Shown here: positions 19,570 through 27,562 of the stretch, one piece after another | Layout of the letters: each line of letters opens with the position of its first letter | How positions within the stretch are numbered: the first letter of the stretch is position 1 | From: DASWIP01 sp036397635 | GTDB taxonomy: Bacteria > Actinomycetota > AC-67 | Assembly: GCA_036397635.1 (NCBI GenBank) | Contig: DASWIP010000038.1 | Location: 1 to 64,000 of the forward strand | Direction of reading: 5' to 3' | Length of the DNA: 64,000 nt | The notes under the pieces: model-generated | What the model was told of the DNA's origin: nothing | Seen by the model: the letters and a program-made list of their open reading frames with translations, nothing else | The model's database searches: none | Program-made: the position numbers and the translations under genes

Positions 19570-20258
19570 GCGCGTGGGGGCTCATCCCAGCGGCGGGCGC
19601 CGGCGAGCGGCTGATGATGCACGACGGGATCCCGAAGGCCATGCGTCCTGTCGCCGGCAGTGCGATGTTCGTCCACTCATTGCGGGCGTTCGATGCCGTC
19701 GATGCGATCGAGGGTGCTGTACTCGTCGTGGATGAGCTCTGGATGGAGCACGCGTTATCCGAGCTGGTCAAGGAGAGTCTGCGGATCAAGCTCGAGCTGA
19801 TCGGAGGCGGGCCGAGTAGGCAAGCCTCGGTCACCCAGGGGCTCAAGGCGGTGCCCCCGACCGTCGATGCCGTGGTCGTGCACGACGCCGCGCGCCCGCT
19901 CGTCGATCCCCAGCTGGTCCAGCGTGTCCTCATGGCGCTGGACGAAGCGGACGGCGCCGTGTGCGCCGTTGCCCTCGAGGACACCCTGAAGCGCGCAGAC
20001 GATCTGGTCGTCACCCAGACCGTGCCACGCGATGGTCTCTGGCGGGCGCAGACGCCGCAGGCTTTCCGAGCGGCCGTGCTTCGCGATGCCCACGCGCGCG
20101 CGCGCGAAGATGCATTCGAGGGGACCGACGACGCCGTCCTGGTCGAGCGAGCAGGTGGCCATGTGACCCTCGTCGACGGCGATCCTCGCAACGTCAAGAT
20201 CACAACGGTCGGGGATCTGGCGCTGGCCGAGATGCTCCTGGAGGAAGGCGCGAGGTGA
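19566..20258 (+). CDS. ispD: 2-C-methyl-D-erythritol 4-phosphate cytidylyltransferase
   Basis: MEP-pathway enzyme making CDP-methylerythritol. 230 residues with the N-terminal CTP-binding block WGLIPAAGAGERL, VVVHDAARPLVD, and the C-terminal TLVDGDPRNVKITTVGDL. Overlaps the PIN/TRAM gene upstream and ispF downstream (TGATG), so the three are translationally coupled. Confidence 0.96.
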   Translation: MSAWGLIPAAGAGERLMMHDGIPKAMRPVAGSAMFVHSLRAFDAVDAIEGAVLVVDELWMEHALSELVKESLRIKLELIGGGPSRQASVTQGLKAVPPTVDAVVVHDAARPLVDPQLVQRVLMALDEADGAVCAVALEDTLKRADDLVVTQTVPRDGLWRAQTPQAFRAAVLRDAHARAREDAFEGTDDAVLVERAGGHVTLVDGDPRNVKITTVGDLALAEMLLEEGAR

Positions 20259-20749
20259 TGAGGACGGAGTCGAGCTCTCGCTCGGGGATCGGGTTCGACG
20301 TTCACGCGTTCGCCGACGACAGGCCGCTAGTCTTGGGCGGCGTCACCATCCCGTCTGAGCGCGGACTCGCCGGCCACTCCGACGCCGACGTGCTCTCTCA
20401 TGCTATCGCCGATGCGATCCTGGGCGGTGCCGCCCTCGGGGATCTGGGCGATTACTTCCCCGACGACGACGACCGCTGGGCGGGTGCGGACTCGACCGAG
20501 TTCGTCGTGCGTTCCGCGGCGATGATCCGGCCGGTCGCGCTGCGTGTCGTGTGCGTCGACGCGACGGTGATCCTCGAGGAACCCAAGATCGGCAAATACC
20601 GGCCGCAGATCCGCGCCCTGCTCGCGGAGGTCCTCGGGCTGGAGATCGATCGCGTCAGCGTGAAGGCGAAGACCACGGACGGGCTCGGCTTCATCGGGCG
20701 CGGCGAAGGCGCCGCCGCGCTGGCCGTCGTGACGCTGGAGTCGACCTAG
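20258..20749 (+). CDS. ispF: 2-C-methyl-D-erythritol 2,4-cyclodiphosphate synthase
   Basis: 163-residue MEP-pathway enzyme acting two steps after IspD. The zinc-site residues are in GIGFDVHAF (Asp, His), and GHSDADVLSHAIADA is the family signature. It ends with KTTDGLGFIGRGEG. The ATG shares its first base with the ispD stop; a GTG three bases earlier is an alternative. ispE is not in the window. Confidence 0.96.
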   Translation: MRTESSSRSGIGFDVHAFADDRPLVLGGVTIPSERGLAGHSDADVLSHAIADAILGGAALGDLGDYFPDDDDRWAGADSTEFVVRSAAMIRPVALRVVCVDATVILEEPKIGKYRPQIRALLAEVLGLEIDRVSVKAKTTDGLGFIGRGEGAAALAVVTLEST

Positions 20750-20778
20750 GTGGTCGCCTGGGGCCGATGAGCCTCCGG

Positions 20779-20784
20779 TAGACT
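20779..20784 (+). promoter_or_regulatory. -10 element TAGACT of leaderless cysS promoter
   Basis: TAGACT ends 7 bases before the cysS GTG at 20792. No Shine-Dalgarno sequence is present. Confidence 0.55.
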
Positions 20785-20791
20785 CCGCGCC

Positions 20792-22219
20792 GTGGCGATC
20801 GTCGTCTACAACTCCCGGAGCAGGCGCAAAGAGCCGTTCGAGCCGCTGACGCCGGGCCGGGTCACGATGTACGTGTGTGGCCCGACCGTGTACGACGACC
20901 CTCATCTCGGTCACGCGCGCGCCGCTGTCGCGTTCGACATCGTCCGGCGGGCCTTCGAGGCGCTCGGCCTTCGCGTCACCTACGTCCAGAACATCACCGA
21001 CGTGGACGACAAGATCATCAACCGCGCCGCCGAAGAAGGGGCGTCCCCGTGGGAGATCGCCGAGCGCTACACGCGCGTGTACGAGGAGATGATGCGCGCG
21101 ATCGGTGTGCGGCCGCCGAGCCTGACGCCGAAGGCGACCGGCCACATCACCGACATGATCGAGCTCATCGGCCGCCTGATCGAGGCGGGGAACGCGTACG
21201 CGCTCGAGGATGGCGACGTCTACTTCAGCATCGGATCGTTCGCGGGCTACGGCGGGTTGTCCGGACGGTCGCTCGAGGACATGCGCGCAGGTGAGCGCGT
21301 GGAGCCCGACCCGCGCAAGCGCAACCCGATGGACTTCGCGCTGTGGAAGGGCGCAGACAAGGCCTGGCAGGTGTCCTGGCCGGCGCCGTGGGGTGCGGGA
21401 AGGCCGGGCTGGCACATCGAGTGCTCCGCGATGAGCATGAAGTATCTCGGCGAAACGTTCGACATCCACGGCGGCGGCCAGGACCTGATCTTCCCTCACC
21501 ACGAGAACGAGTCCGCGCAGTCCGAGGCAGTTACCGGGAAGCCTCTCGCGCGATACTGGCTGCACAACGGGTTCGTCACGATCAACCATGAGAAGATGTC
21601 GAAGTCGTTGAAGAACTACATGGCGCTCCGCGATGTGCTCGAGGATCATCCCGCGCCCGCGGTGCGCATGCTGCTCGCGAGCGTGCATTACCGATCTCCG
21701 CTGGACATGTCGCCCGACGTGCTCGAGGAGGCGCGCGCGGCTTGGGATCGGTTCGCCGTCTTCGCGCGCAATGCCGCCGCCGCTGCAGGCGCCGCCGCCG
21801 CCGGCGGAGGCGACACGATCGATGAGGACTACCGGGGGCGTTTCCTGGCGGCGATGGCTGATGACTTCGCCACGCCCGAGGCCGTCGCGATCCTGCACGA
21901 GATGATCGGCGAGGCGAACCCTTTGATCGACAAGGTCGAGGCCGGCGACGATCCTTCGCGGCTCGCGGAGCTGCTCGCGACGTTCCGGGCGTGCGCGGCG
22001 GTGCTGGGGCTTGATCCGATCGGCGACTGGCCGGAGGCGGGCCGCGTGCAGCAGATGCGTCCCTTGGTCGAGTTCTTGCTCGAGCAGCGCCGACGGGCGC
22101 GCGAGAACAAGGATTACGCGGGTGCCGACGCGGTTCGCGACGCGCTGGCCGACGCCGGCGTTGTCGTCGAGGACCGTTCCCAAGGCGCGCGCTGGTACCT
22201 GTCCGATCCCTGGTCATGA
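20792..22219 (+). CDS. cysS: Cysteinyl-tRNA synthetase
   Basis: 475-residue class I synthetase. The HIGH-type motif is in GPTVYDDPHLGHARA and the KMSKS loop is HEKMSKSLKNY. GWHIECSAMS and the nearby DIHGGGQDLIFPHHENE belong to the zinc and catalytic core. The GTG start was chosen from the -10 element 7 bases upstream. It overlaps rlmB (ATGA). Confidence 0.97.
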   Translation: MAIVVYNSRSRRKEPFEPLTPGRVTMYVCGPTVYDDPHLGHARAAVAFDIVRRAFEALGLRVTYVQNITDVDDKIINRAAEEGASPWEIAERYTRVYEEMMRAIGVRPPSLTPKATGHITDMIELIGRLIEAGNAYALEDGDVYFSIGSFAGYGGLSGRSLEDMRAGERVEPDPRKRNPMDFALWKGADKAWQVSWPAPWGAGRPGWHIECSAMSMKYLGETFDIHGGGQDLIFPHHENESAQSEAVTGKPLARYWLHNGFVTINHEKMSKSLKNYMALRDVLEDHPAPAVRMLLASVHYRSPLDMSPDVLEEARAAWDRFAVFARNAAAAAGAAAAGGGDTIDEDYRGRFLAAMADDFATPEAVAILHEMIGEANPLIDKVEAGDDPSRLAELLATFRACAAVLGLDPIGDWPEAGRVQQMRPLVEFLLEQRRRARENKDYAGADAVRDALADAGVVVEDRSQGARWYLSDPWS

Positions 22220-22971
22220 TGTCGATCGAGGGCCGCCAGCCCGTTCGCGAGGCCTTGCGCGCGGGACGGCCCATCGACCGGATCGTGATCGCCGAGGGCG
22301 CACGCGCGGCCGGGGTGCTCGAGGAGATCCTGCGCGAAGCACGCGAACGCGGCATACCGGTCGAGCGCGTTCCGCGCGCGTCGCTCGACCGTCGCGCATC
22401 GTCGCGCGCGCACCAGGGCGTCATCGCGGAGGCGGCCGCCTACCGGACCCGCGACTGGCGCGAGGGGGTGGCCGCGGCGCGCGCGGCCGGGCGTACGCCC
22501 TTGTTGCTCGCGCTGGACGGCATCCAGGATCCCCAGAACCTCGGCGCCTTGCTTCGCTCGGCGGAGGTGCTCGGCACCGATGCGGTGATCGTGCCCGCGA
22601 GGCGCAGCGCGCCCCTCGGGGCCGCTGTGGCCAAAGCAGCGGCTGGGGCGCTCGAGCACCTCGTCGTGGACCAGGTGTCGAATGTCGAGCGCGCGCTGGC
22701 AGCCTGCAGTCAGGAGGGCCTCTGGATCGTGGCTCTCGCGGGTGAGGGCGAGCAGCCGATCGAGGATTGCGAGCTGCTCGGTGAGCCGGTGGTCGTGGTC
22801 GTCGGGGCTGAGGGCGCGGGTGTGTCCTCGCTGATCCGCAAGCGCGCGGATGCGCTGGTGCGCATCCCGATGCTCGGGCGGATCGGCTCGTTGAATGCGA
22901 GCGCGGCCGGTGCGATCTGCTTGTGGGAGGCGTCGCGCCACCGCAGAGTCGCCCCAGGCGATACGAACTGA
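22216..22971 (+). CDS. rlmB: 23S rRNA 2'-O-ribose guanosine methyltransferase (RlmB/TrmH family)
   Basis: 251-residue SPOUT methyltransferase. It has an N-terminal substrate-binding domain (about 1-75) and a trefoil-knot SAM domain with motif 1 DGIQDPQNLGALLRSAE, motif 2 VVGAEGAGVS and motif 3 IPMLGRIGSLNASAAGAI. Coupled to cysS by an ATGA overlap, as in many Gram-positive genomes. The exact modified guanosine is inferred from the family. Confidence 0.93.
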   Translation: MMSIEGRQPVREALRAGRPIDRIVIAEGARAAGVLEEILREARERGIPVERVPRASLDRRASSRAHQGVIAEAAAYRTRDWREGVAAARAAGRTPLLLALDGIQDPQNLGALLRSAEVLGTDAVIVPARRSAPLGAAVAKAAAGALEHLVVDQVSNVERALAACSQEGLWIVALAGEGEQPIEDCELLGEPVVVVVGAEGAGVSSLIRKRADALVRIPMLGRIGSLNASAAGAICLWEASRHRRVAPGDTN

Positions 22972-23046
22972 CGGTCCAAGTACCGTTTTGCCCGAATTTC
23001 CTCTTCCCGAAGTGTCGACTGGGCAGGATTGACCGCTGTCGTTGCC

Positions 23047-23076
23047 TTGACCCCTAGTCATTGCGGACTATATCCT
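23047..23076 (+). promoter_or_regulatory. sigH promoter (TTGACC, 18-base spacer, TATCCT)
   Basis: TTGACC at 23047-23052 and TATCCT at 23071-23076, with an alternative overlapping TATATC at 23069-23074. This predicts a leader of about 45 bases, and a ribosome binding site is present. It is one of few classical sigma-70-like promoters in the window. Confidence 0.6.
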
Positions 23077-23129
23077 CGCCCGCAAGGCGCTCAAGATCAT
23101 CCCGATCTCTCCTAGCGGCGGGGGAGTAC

Positions 23130-23795
23130 ATGGCAAGAGAGCTTGAGGCGCTTCGGGTCCAGGACGGGCTCGAGGACGCCACGGACGACGAACTCGTCCT
23201 CAGGGCCCGAGCAGGCGACGATGCTGCGCTCGAGCATCTTCTGATTCGCTACAAGAACTTCGCGCGCGTCAAAGCGCGCTCGTACTTCCTGATCGGTGCG
23301 GACAAAGAGGACATCGTTCAGGAAGGCATGATCGGCCTGTACAAGGCCATCCGCGACTTCCGCCCCGACAAGCAGTCCTCGTTCCGCGCGTTCGCGGAAC
23401 TGTGCATCACGCGGCAGATCATCACCGCGATCAAGACTGCGACCCGGCAGAAGCACATCCCACTGAACTCGTACGTGTCCCTTACGCGTCCGGTCCAGCA
23501 GGAGGATGGGGGAGAGCCCGACCGCGTGCTGGTGGACGTGCTGACGCAGGGCTCGAACTCGGACCCGGTGGAGCTGGTCATCTCACGCGAAGAGGTCGAC
23601 TCGATGCAGACATCGTTCCGCGAGATCCTGTCGGATCTCGAGGCGAAGGTCCTGCACCTGTACCTCGAGGGCAAGAGTTACCAGGACATCTCCGAGGTGC
23701 TGAAGCGCCGCGTGAAGTCGATCGACAACGCGCTGCAGCGCATCAAGCGCAAGGTCGAGATGCACGTCGAGCGCCGTAGACTCGAGACGATGTAG
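23130..23795 (+). CDS. sigH: RNA polymerase sigma factor, SigH (Spo0H/sigma-30) family
   Basis: 221-residue sigma-70 family member with regions 2 and 4 only. Region 2 (about 30-110) contains RSYFLIGADKEDIVQEGM, FRAFAELCITRQIITAI and ATRQKHIPLNSYVSL, a close match to Bacillus Spo0H. Region 4 (about 165-215) has LSDLEAKVLHLYLEGKSYQD. The ATG at 23130 is preceded by GGGGGAG. Its place after rlmB mirrors Firmicutes. It might govern stress or stationary-phase genes; sporulation is not implied. Confidence 0.93.
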   Translation: MARELEALRVQDGLEDATDDELVLRARAGDDAALEHLLIRYKNFARVKARSYFLIGADKEDIVQEGMIGLYKAIRDFRPDKQSSFRAFAELCITRQIITAIKTATRQKHIPLNSYVSLTRPVQQEDGGEPDRVLVDVLTQGSNSDPVELVISREEVDSMQTSFREILSDLEAKVLHLYLEGKSYQDISEVLKRRVKSIDNALQRIKRKVEMHVERRRLETM

Positions 23796-23810
23796 CCAAC
23801 GCGAACCTGT

Positions 23811-23838
23811 GAAGACCCCGGGACCACCCGGGGTCTTC
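23811..23838 (+). terminator. Rho-independent terminator after sigH
   Basis: A perfect 12-base-pair stem GAAGACCCCGGG / CCCGGGGTCTTC with loop ACCA, 15 bases after the sigH stop. It is followed by a T-rich stretch GCTTTCTT. Confidence 0.82.
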
Positions 23839-23914
23839 GCTTTCTTGCGCGCGCGGTTGTTGGACGGACGATGGCGGCGGCGGTTGCCCCACCGGTCCTG
23901 TCGTACCCGGTTGG

Positions 23915-23920
23915 TAGGGT
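23915..23920 (+). promoter_or_regulatory. -10 element TAGGGT of the endonuclease gene
   Basis: TAGGGT ends 6 bases before the ATG at 23927, the leaderless arrangement. Confidence 0.55.
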
Positions 23921-23926
23921 GCGACC

Positions 23927-24517
23927 ATGGCATATCCGAAGGGTGCTCCTCATCCGAAACGAGTGGGCGACGTCACCACCGCAGCAGTGCTCATGCGTCT
24001 CATCGACCTCTATGGGACGGTGCTACTTCCGTTCGGAGAGAATCAACGCTACGACCTCGTCGTCGAGATCGACGAGCGACTCGTGCGCGTTCAATGCAAG
24101 ACTGGCCGCCTGCGGGATGGCGTGATCAAGTTCAACGCTTGCAGCAGCTCTTACCATCATCCTGGGCGGGACCGTACCTCCGGGTACAACCACAGCTACA
24201 AGGGACAGGCAGAATTCTTCGGGGTCTATTGCCCGCAGATCGACGCGGTGTTCCTTGTTCCCGTCGATAACGTCGGCGTCCGGCTTGGAACGCTCCGGGT
24301 TGCGCCGACCGCGAATTCGCAACAACGGGGGATCCGCTGGGCTTCCGACTACGAGTTGCGAGGGTCTATCCTGAAGGACGGACCCAGGCGAGAGATACCG
24401 GGGGCCGGGGGGTGGCGGATGTCTACGCTTTTCGAGCGCGGCCCGAGGTACGCTGCTCGATGCGTGGTACCTCGCCGGGTTAGCTCAGTGGCAGAGCCAC
24501 CGACTTGTAATCGGTAA
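23927..24517 (+). CDS. PD-(D/E)XK endonuclease of the group I intron-associated type, overlapping tRNA-Thr
   Basis: 196 residues. Residues 11-144 match the I-Ssp6803I-like PD-(D/E)XK fold (PDDEXK_5): D43 in RYDLVV, Q56-x-K58 in RVQCKT, YKGQAEFFGVYCP, VFLVPVD and a closing SQQRGIRWASDYEL. No intron is present, so this is a free-standing homing-type nuclease. From residue 145 on, the 52-residue tail has no family match and is rich in Arg and Pro. It is encoded by the DNA that carries the tRNA-Thr promoter, and its TAA stop lies inside the tRNA anticodon arm, a 44-base overlap. Loss of an original stop or very close insertion are possible explanations. Confidence 0.82.
   Translation: MAYPKGAPHPKRVGDVTTAAVLMRLIDLYGTVLLPFGENQRYDLVVEIDERLVRVQCKTGRLRDGVIKFNACSSSYHHPGRDRTSGYNHSYKGQAEFFGVYCPQIDAVFLVPVDNVGVRLGTLRVAPTANSQQRGIRWASDYELRGSILKDGPRREIPGAGGWRMSTLFERGPRYAARCVVPRRVSSVAEPPTCNR
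24449..24454 (+). promoter_or_regulatory. -10 element TACGCT of the tRNA-Thr promoter
   Basis: TACGCT lies 19 bases before the mature tRNA start, giving a short 5' leader for RNase P. It is inside the 3' coding region of the endonuclease. Confidence 0.5.
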
Positions 24518-24544
24518 ACGTCGGTTCGATTCCGGCACCCGGCT
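24474..24544 (+). tRNA. tRNA-Thr (anticodon TGT)
   Basis: The full cloverleaf can be drawn. The acceptor stem is GCCGGGT / ACCCGGC with discriminator T. The D arm is GCTC-AGTGGCA-GAGC. The anticodon arm is ACCGA-CTTGTAA-TCGGT with TGT at 34-36. The T arm is GTCGG-TTCGATT-CCGGC. The variable loop is short (AAAC) and CCA is not encoded. The upstream endonuclease reading frame ends inside this gene. Confidence 0.95.
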
Positions 24545-24604
24545 CGACGGGTCCTCAGTACCATCGCGTGCTGCTTGAGACCAGGTTTCAAAGCTGATCG
24601 GCGG

Positions 24605-24610
24605 TAATCT
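24605..24610 (+). promoter_or_regulatory. -10 element TAATCT of leaderless glutamate dehydrogenase promoter
   Basis: TAATCT ends 6 bases before the ATG at 24617, and no Shine-Dalgarno sequence is present. Confidence 0.6.
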
Positions 24611-24616
24611 CTCAGC

Positions 24617-25858
24617 ATGAGCAATGCGTGGACCTCGGCGCTCGCGCAGCTGGACGAGGCCGCTGCGTACCTGGACCTCGACCCCGACCTCCATCGCGTC
24701 TTCCGCGAGCCCAAGCGGATCCTGCAGGTCAGCGTCCCCATCAAGATGGACGACGGCACCGTGGAGGTCTTCCAGGGATACCGCGTGCACCACAACCTGT
24801 CTCGCGGGCCGGCCAAGGGCGGCATCCGCTACCACCCAGAAGTCAGCCTGGACGAGGTCAAAGCCCTCGCGATGTGGATGACCTGGAAGTGCTCGCTGGT
24901 CAACATCCCCTACGGCGGCGCGAAGGGCGGCGTGCGGGTCGCGCCCTGGAACCTCAGCCAGGCCGAGCTCGAGCGGCTGACGCGCCGCTACGCGACCGAG
25001 ATCCTGCCGTTCATCGGTCCCGACAAGGACATCCCGGCTCCCGACATGAACACCGACGAGCGCATCATGGCCTGGATCATGGACACTTACTCGAAGTTCG
25101 CGGGTCACACGGTGTCCGGGGTCGTGACCGGCAAGCCGGTCATCGTCGGAGGTTCCAAGGGACGGGCCGGCGCAACCAGCCGCGGCGTGGTCTACGTCAC
25201 GCTGGCGGCGATGAAGCGGCTCGGCTGGCAGATCGAGGGTACCCGGATCGCGGTCCAGGGCTTCGGCAAGGTCGGTGGTTTCGCGGCGCAGGTCTATCAC
25301 GACATGGGATTCACCGTCGTCGGGATCAGCGACTACAAGGGCGGCGTGTACAACTCCCAGGGCCTGAGCCCCTCGGCTCTGGTGCGACATCGCAACGAGG
25401 CAGACACGGTTGCGGGATTCCCCGGCGCCGACGCTATCACGAACGCTGAGCTGCTCGAGCTGGACGTGGACATGCTGGTCCCCGCCGCGATCGAGGACCA
25501 GATCACCGAGCAAAACGCGGACAAGATCCGCGCGCGCATGATCGTCGAGGCCGCGAACGGGCCGACGCAGCCGGGGGCCGACCACGCGCTCGACGAACGG
25601 GGGATATACGTCATCCCCGACGTGCTCGCGAACGCTGGTGGCGTGACGGTTAGCTATTTCGAATGGGTCCAGGGGACCCAGCAGTACTTCTGGACCGAGG
25701 ATCAGGTGAACCAGCGGCTCCGTGAGGTGATGGATCGCGCCTTCGACGAGACGGCGGCATACGCCGAGGAAAACAGCGTCAGGATGAGGCTTGCCGCGCT
25801 GGCTCTGGGCATCTCTCGCGTCGCCGAGGCGCACGCGGTCCGCGGCCTTTTCCCCTGA
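24617..25858 (+). CDS. gdhA: Glutamate dehydrogenase
   Basis: 413-residue hexameric-type enzyme interconverting glutamate and 2-oxoglutarate plus ammonia. Substrate-binding lysines lie in KGGIRYHPEV and the catalytic lysine in PYGGAKGGV. The coenzyme domain begins near VAVQGFGKVGGFAAQVY. It is the short (about 410-residue) class, often NAD- or dual-specific. glnD, another nitrogen gene, lies at the far end of the window, not nearby. Confidence 0.96.
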   Translation: MSNAWTSALAQLDEAAAYLDLDPDLHRVFREPKRILQVSVPIKMDDGTVEVFQGYRVHHNLSRGPAKGGIRYHPEVSLDEVKALAMWMTWKCSLVNIPYGGAKGGVRVAPWNLSQAELERLTRRYATEILPFIGPDKDIPAPDMNTDERIMAWIMDTYSKFAGHTVSGVVTGKPVIVGGSKGRAGATSRGVVYVTLAAMKRLGWQIEGTRIAVQGFGKVGGFAAQVYHDMGFTVVGISDYKGGVYNSQGLSPSALVRHRNEADTVAGFPGADAITNAELLELDVDMLVPAAIEDQITEQNADKIRARMIVEAANGPTQPGADHALDERGIYVIPDVLANAGGVTVSYFEWVQGTQQYFWTEDQVNQRLREVMDRAFDETAAYAEENSVRMRLAALALGISRVAEAHAVRGLFP

Positions 25859-25905
25859 CCCCGCTTCGGTGCGTCGTTCGCCGGGGTGTGGCAGGATACT
25901 CGCCG

Positions 25906-26184
25906 ATGGGCGAGCACCAGACCACCGAGAGAGCCCGCCTGGGCGAGCGCGAGCTCGAGGTCCTCACCTTCGAGCGGGAATGGTGGAAGCACGCCGGTTC
26001 CAAGGAGCGCGCGGTTCGCGAGCGCTTCGGGTTCTCGGTGACGCGTTACTACCAGATCCTCAACGAGATGATCGACTCGCCGGCCGCTCTTGCCGTCGAC
26101 CCGATGCTCATCCGGCGCCTCCGCCGTCAACGCGCCGCCCGTCAGCGTCAGCGTGCCGCCCGCCGGCTCGGCCTGCCCGAGTGA
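25906..26184 (+). CDS. DUF3263 protein
   Basis: 92 residues, an actinobacterial family of unknown function. The conserved block reads LGERELEVLTFEREWWKH followed by GSKERAVRERFGFSVTRYYQ, resembling a small helix-turn-helix. The basic C-terminus (RRQRAARQRQRAARR) suggests nucleic-acid binding. A GATACT ends 5 bases before the ATG. A LytR_C protein follows after 3 bases, the usual pairing in actinobacteria. Confidence 0.88.
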   Translation: MGEHQTTERARLGERELEVLTFEREWWKHAGSKERAVRERFGFSVTRYYQILNEMIDSPAALAVDPMLIRRLRRQRAARQRQRAARRLGLPE

Positions 26185-26187
26185 GCC

Positions 26188-26727
26188 GTGCCCGGTAAGC
26201 ACGCTCCCGGATCGTCGGGGTCCTTCATCCTTTCGCTGGGCCGCTCGGCCGCCTTCGCGCTCGCCGTCTTGGGCGTGGTCGTGCTGATCGCGGTCGTCGC
26301 AGTTAACTCGCGGGGTGACGAGCCCGGCTCCCGCGCGCAGGGCCCGACGAGTCCGACACCGACCACCAGCGCCGAGCCGACGAGTACGGTGAAGCCTCGA
26401 TCCCCCTCGCCGGAGGCCTCGGCGAGCCTGCGGCCGCACGCGAAGGTCGCCGTTCACGTGCTCAACGGCAATGGGCGAACCGGCGCCGCCGGCGCTGTTG
26501 CATCGCAGCTCGAGGAAGACGGCTACGTCATCATCGAGCCCGGCAACTCCCCGATCATCAACCGGACGATCATCTACTACGGCGAGGGCTACCTGGACGA
26601 TGCGAACGCCCTGAGGCAGCGCCACTTCGACCACGTCAAGGCCGCGCGCGTGCAGCCGCGCGAACCCGGTGTCGGTGACGAGTCCGCGAACATCGTGGTG
26701 ATCCTGGGGAAGGATCAGCCGGTCTAG
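26188..26727 (+). CDS. Membrane-anchored LytR C-terminal domain protein
   Basis: 179 residues. One transmembrane helix (about 20-42) is followed by a Pro/Thr/Ser-rich linker (about 45-85) and a LytR_C domain starting at KVAVHVLNGNGRTGAAG and ending IVVILGKDQPV. It lacks the catalytic LCP domain, so it is probably an accessory envelope protein. The GTG start is 3 bases after the DUF3263 stop. Confidence 0.88.
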   Translation: MPGKHAPGSSGSFILSLGRSAAFALAVLGVVVLIAVVAVNSRGDEPGSRAQGPTSPTPTTSAEPTSTVKPRSPSPEASASLRPHAKVAVHVLNGNGRTGAAGAVASQLEEDGYVIIEPGNSPIINRTIIYYGEGYLDDANALRQRHFDHVKAARVQPREPGVGDESANIVVILGKDQPV

Positions 26728-26733
26728 CGACAC

Positions 26734-27522
26734 TCAACGCTGCCCGACGAGCACCAGGTCAGTGCGGCTCACGATGGTGACGGTGCCGCCCGAGAACGCG
26801 ACATCCCCCACCTGGAACGTTCCCTCGGACGTTGTGTGGATCTCGACGGCGAAGCCTTCCCGGAATGCGAACGCGATCTCAGTCGCGCTCGTCTCGATAC
26901 CGGCGAGCAGCAGCGTCTGGTCGCCGATCGGCCGCTGGCGTACGAGCGGCCGTCGCGTCGCCAGGACCACCGTCGCGCAGTCGTAGCCCTGGACGACGCG
27001 CGCGCCGTCGACGCGGCCGCGCTGCCGGCCATCGCCGGCGCCCGGCTGGTCGGTGGGACCCGGCACCGGCGTCTCCCAGGTCTCGCCGAGCCGAACCCTG
27101 CCCGACGGGAGCGGCGAGCCGAGGAGGGGTGCCAGTTCCTGCACGTCGGCGCCGATGATCTCGGCGGGCACGTCGCCCACCGACCTGATCGAGCGGACCT
27201 CGCCGTCGGGCCCGAGCACCAGCTCGGCGCGCTGCTCGGGCGGTGGATCGACTGCACGGCCGTCGCGCGCGAACGACGTCGGTGACAACGTCAGCCTTAT
27301 CGTGGTCGTGGCACCCTCGAGCGAGACGATCTCAATGGTGGAACGCGCGCGCAACAGGGTGCGCTGGCGCTGCCGGTCGCCGCCGAGCTCGATCGTGGTC
27401 GTCGCATCCGCCTCGAGCTTGTAGGTGCGACGATCGCCGAGCTCGTATACCGGGGACAGGATGATCGGCGGGGTCGCGCAGGCAGCCAGCAGCAGCAGGA
27501 TCACAGCGGAGAGGCGGCGCAC
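26734..27522 (-). CDS. Putative lipoprotein, unknown function
   Basis: 262 residues with a lipoprotein signal (VILLLLAAC, lipidated Cys about residue 14). The mature part is beta-rich, with repeated Thr/Glu strands and an inserted Gly/Arg-rich segment near the middle (PGAGDGRQRGRVDG). The family was not recognised. The GTG start is preceded by TACACT ending 6 bases upstream. It shares a 40-base divergent promoter region with otsB. Confidence 0.72.
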   Translation of the reverse strand: MRRLSAVILLLLAACATPPIILSPVYELGDRRTYKLEADATTTIELGGDRQRQRTLLRARSTIEIVSLEGATTTIRLTLSPTSFARDGRAVDPPPEQRAELVLGPDGEVRSIRSVGDVPAEIIGADVQELAPLLGSPLPSGRVRLGETWETPVPGPTDQPGAGDGRQRGRVDGARVVQGYDCATVVLATRRPLVRQRPIGDQTLLLAGIETSATEIAFAFREGFAVEIHTTSEGTFQVGDVAFSGGTVTIVSRTDLVLVGQR

Positions 27523-27528
27523 GGGGGC

Positions 27529-27554
27529 AGTGTACCGGGATGGTGCGCTAGCCT
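27529..27554. promoter_or_regulatory. Interlocked divergent promoters of the lipoprotein and otsB
   Basis: Only 40 bases separate two divergent starts. On the minus strand TACACT (27529-27534) ends 6 bases before the lipoprotein GTG. On the plus strand TAGCCT (27549-27554) ends 8 bases before the otsB GTG. Each -10 occupies the place of the other's -35, so both promoters can hardly be bound at once. Confidence 0.55.
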
Positions 27555-27562
27555 TGCGCGCG

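Noticed and set aside
22971..22989. Terminator after rlmB (ACGGT-CCAAGT-ACCGT followed by TTT)
   Set aside because: The stem is only five base pairs with a six-base loop, too weak to list as a terminator with confidence.
23927..24544. A group I intron interrupting tRNA-Thr
   Set aside because: The tRNA is continuous and folds fully, and the nuclease gene lies before it, not inside an intron.
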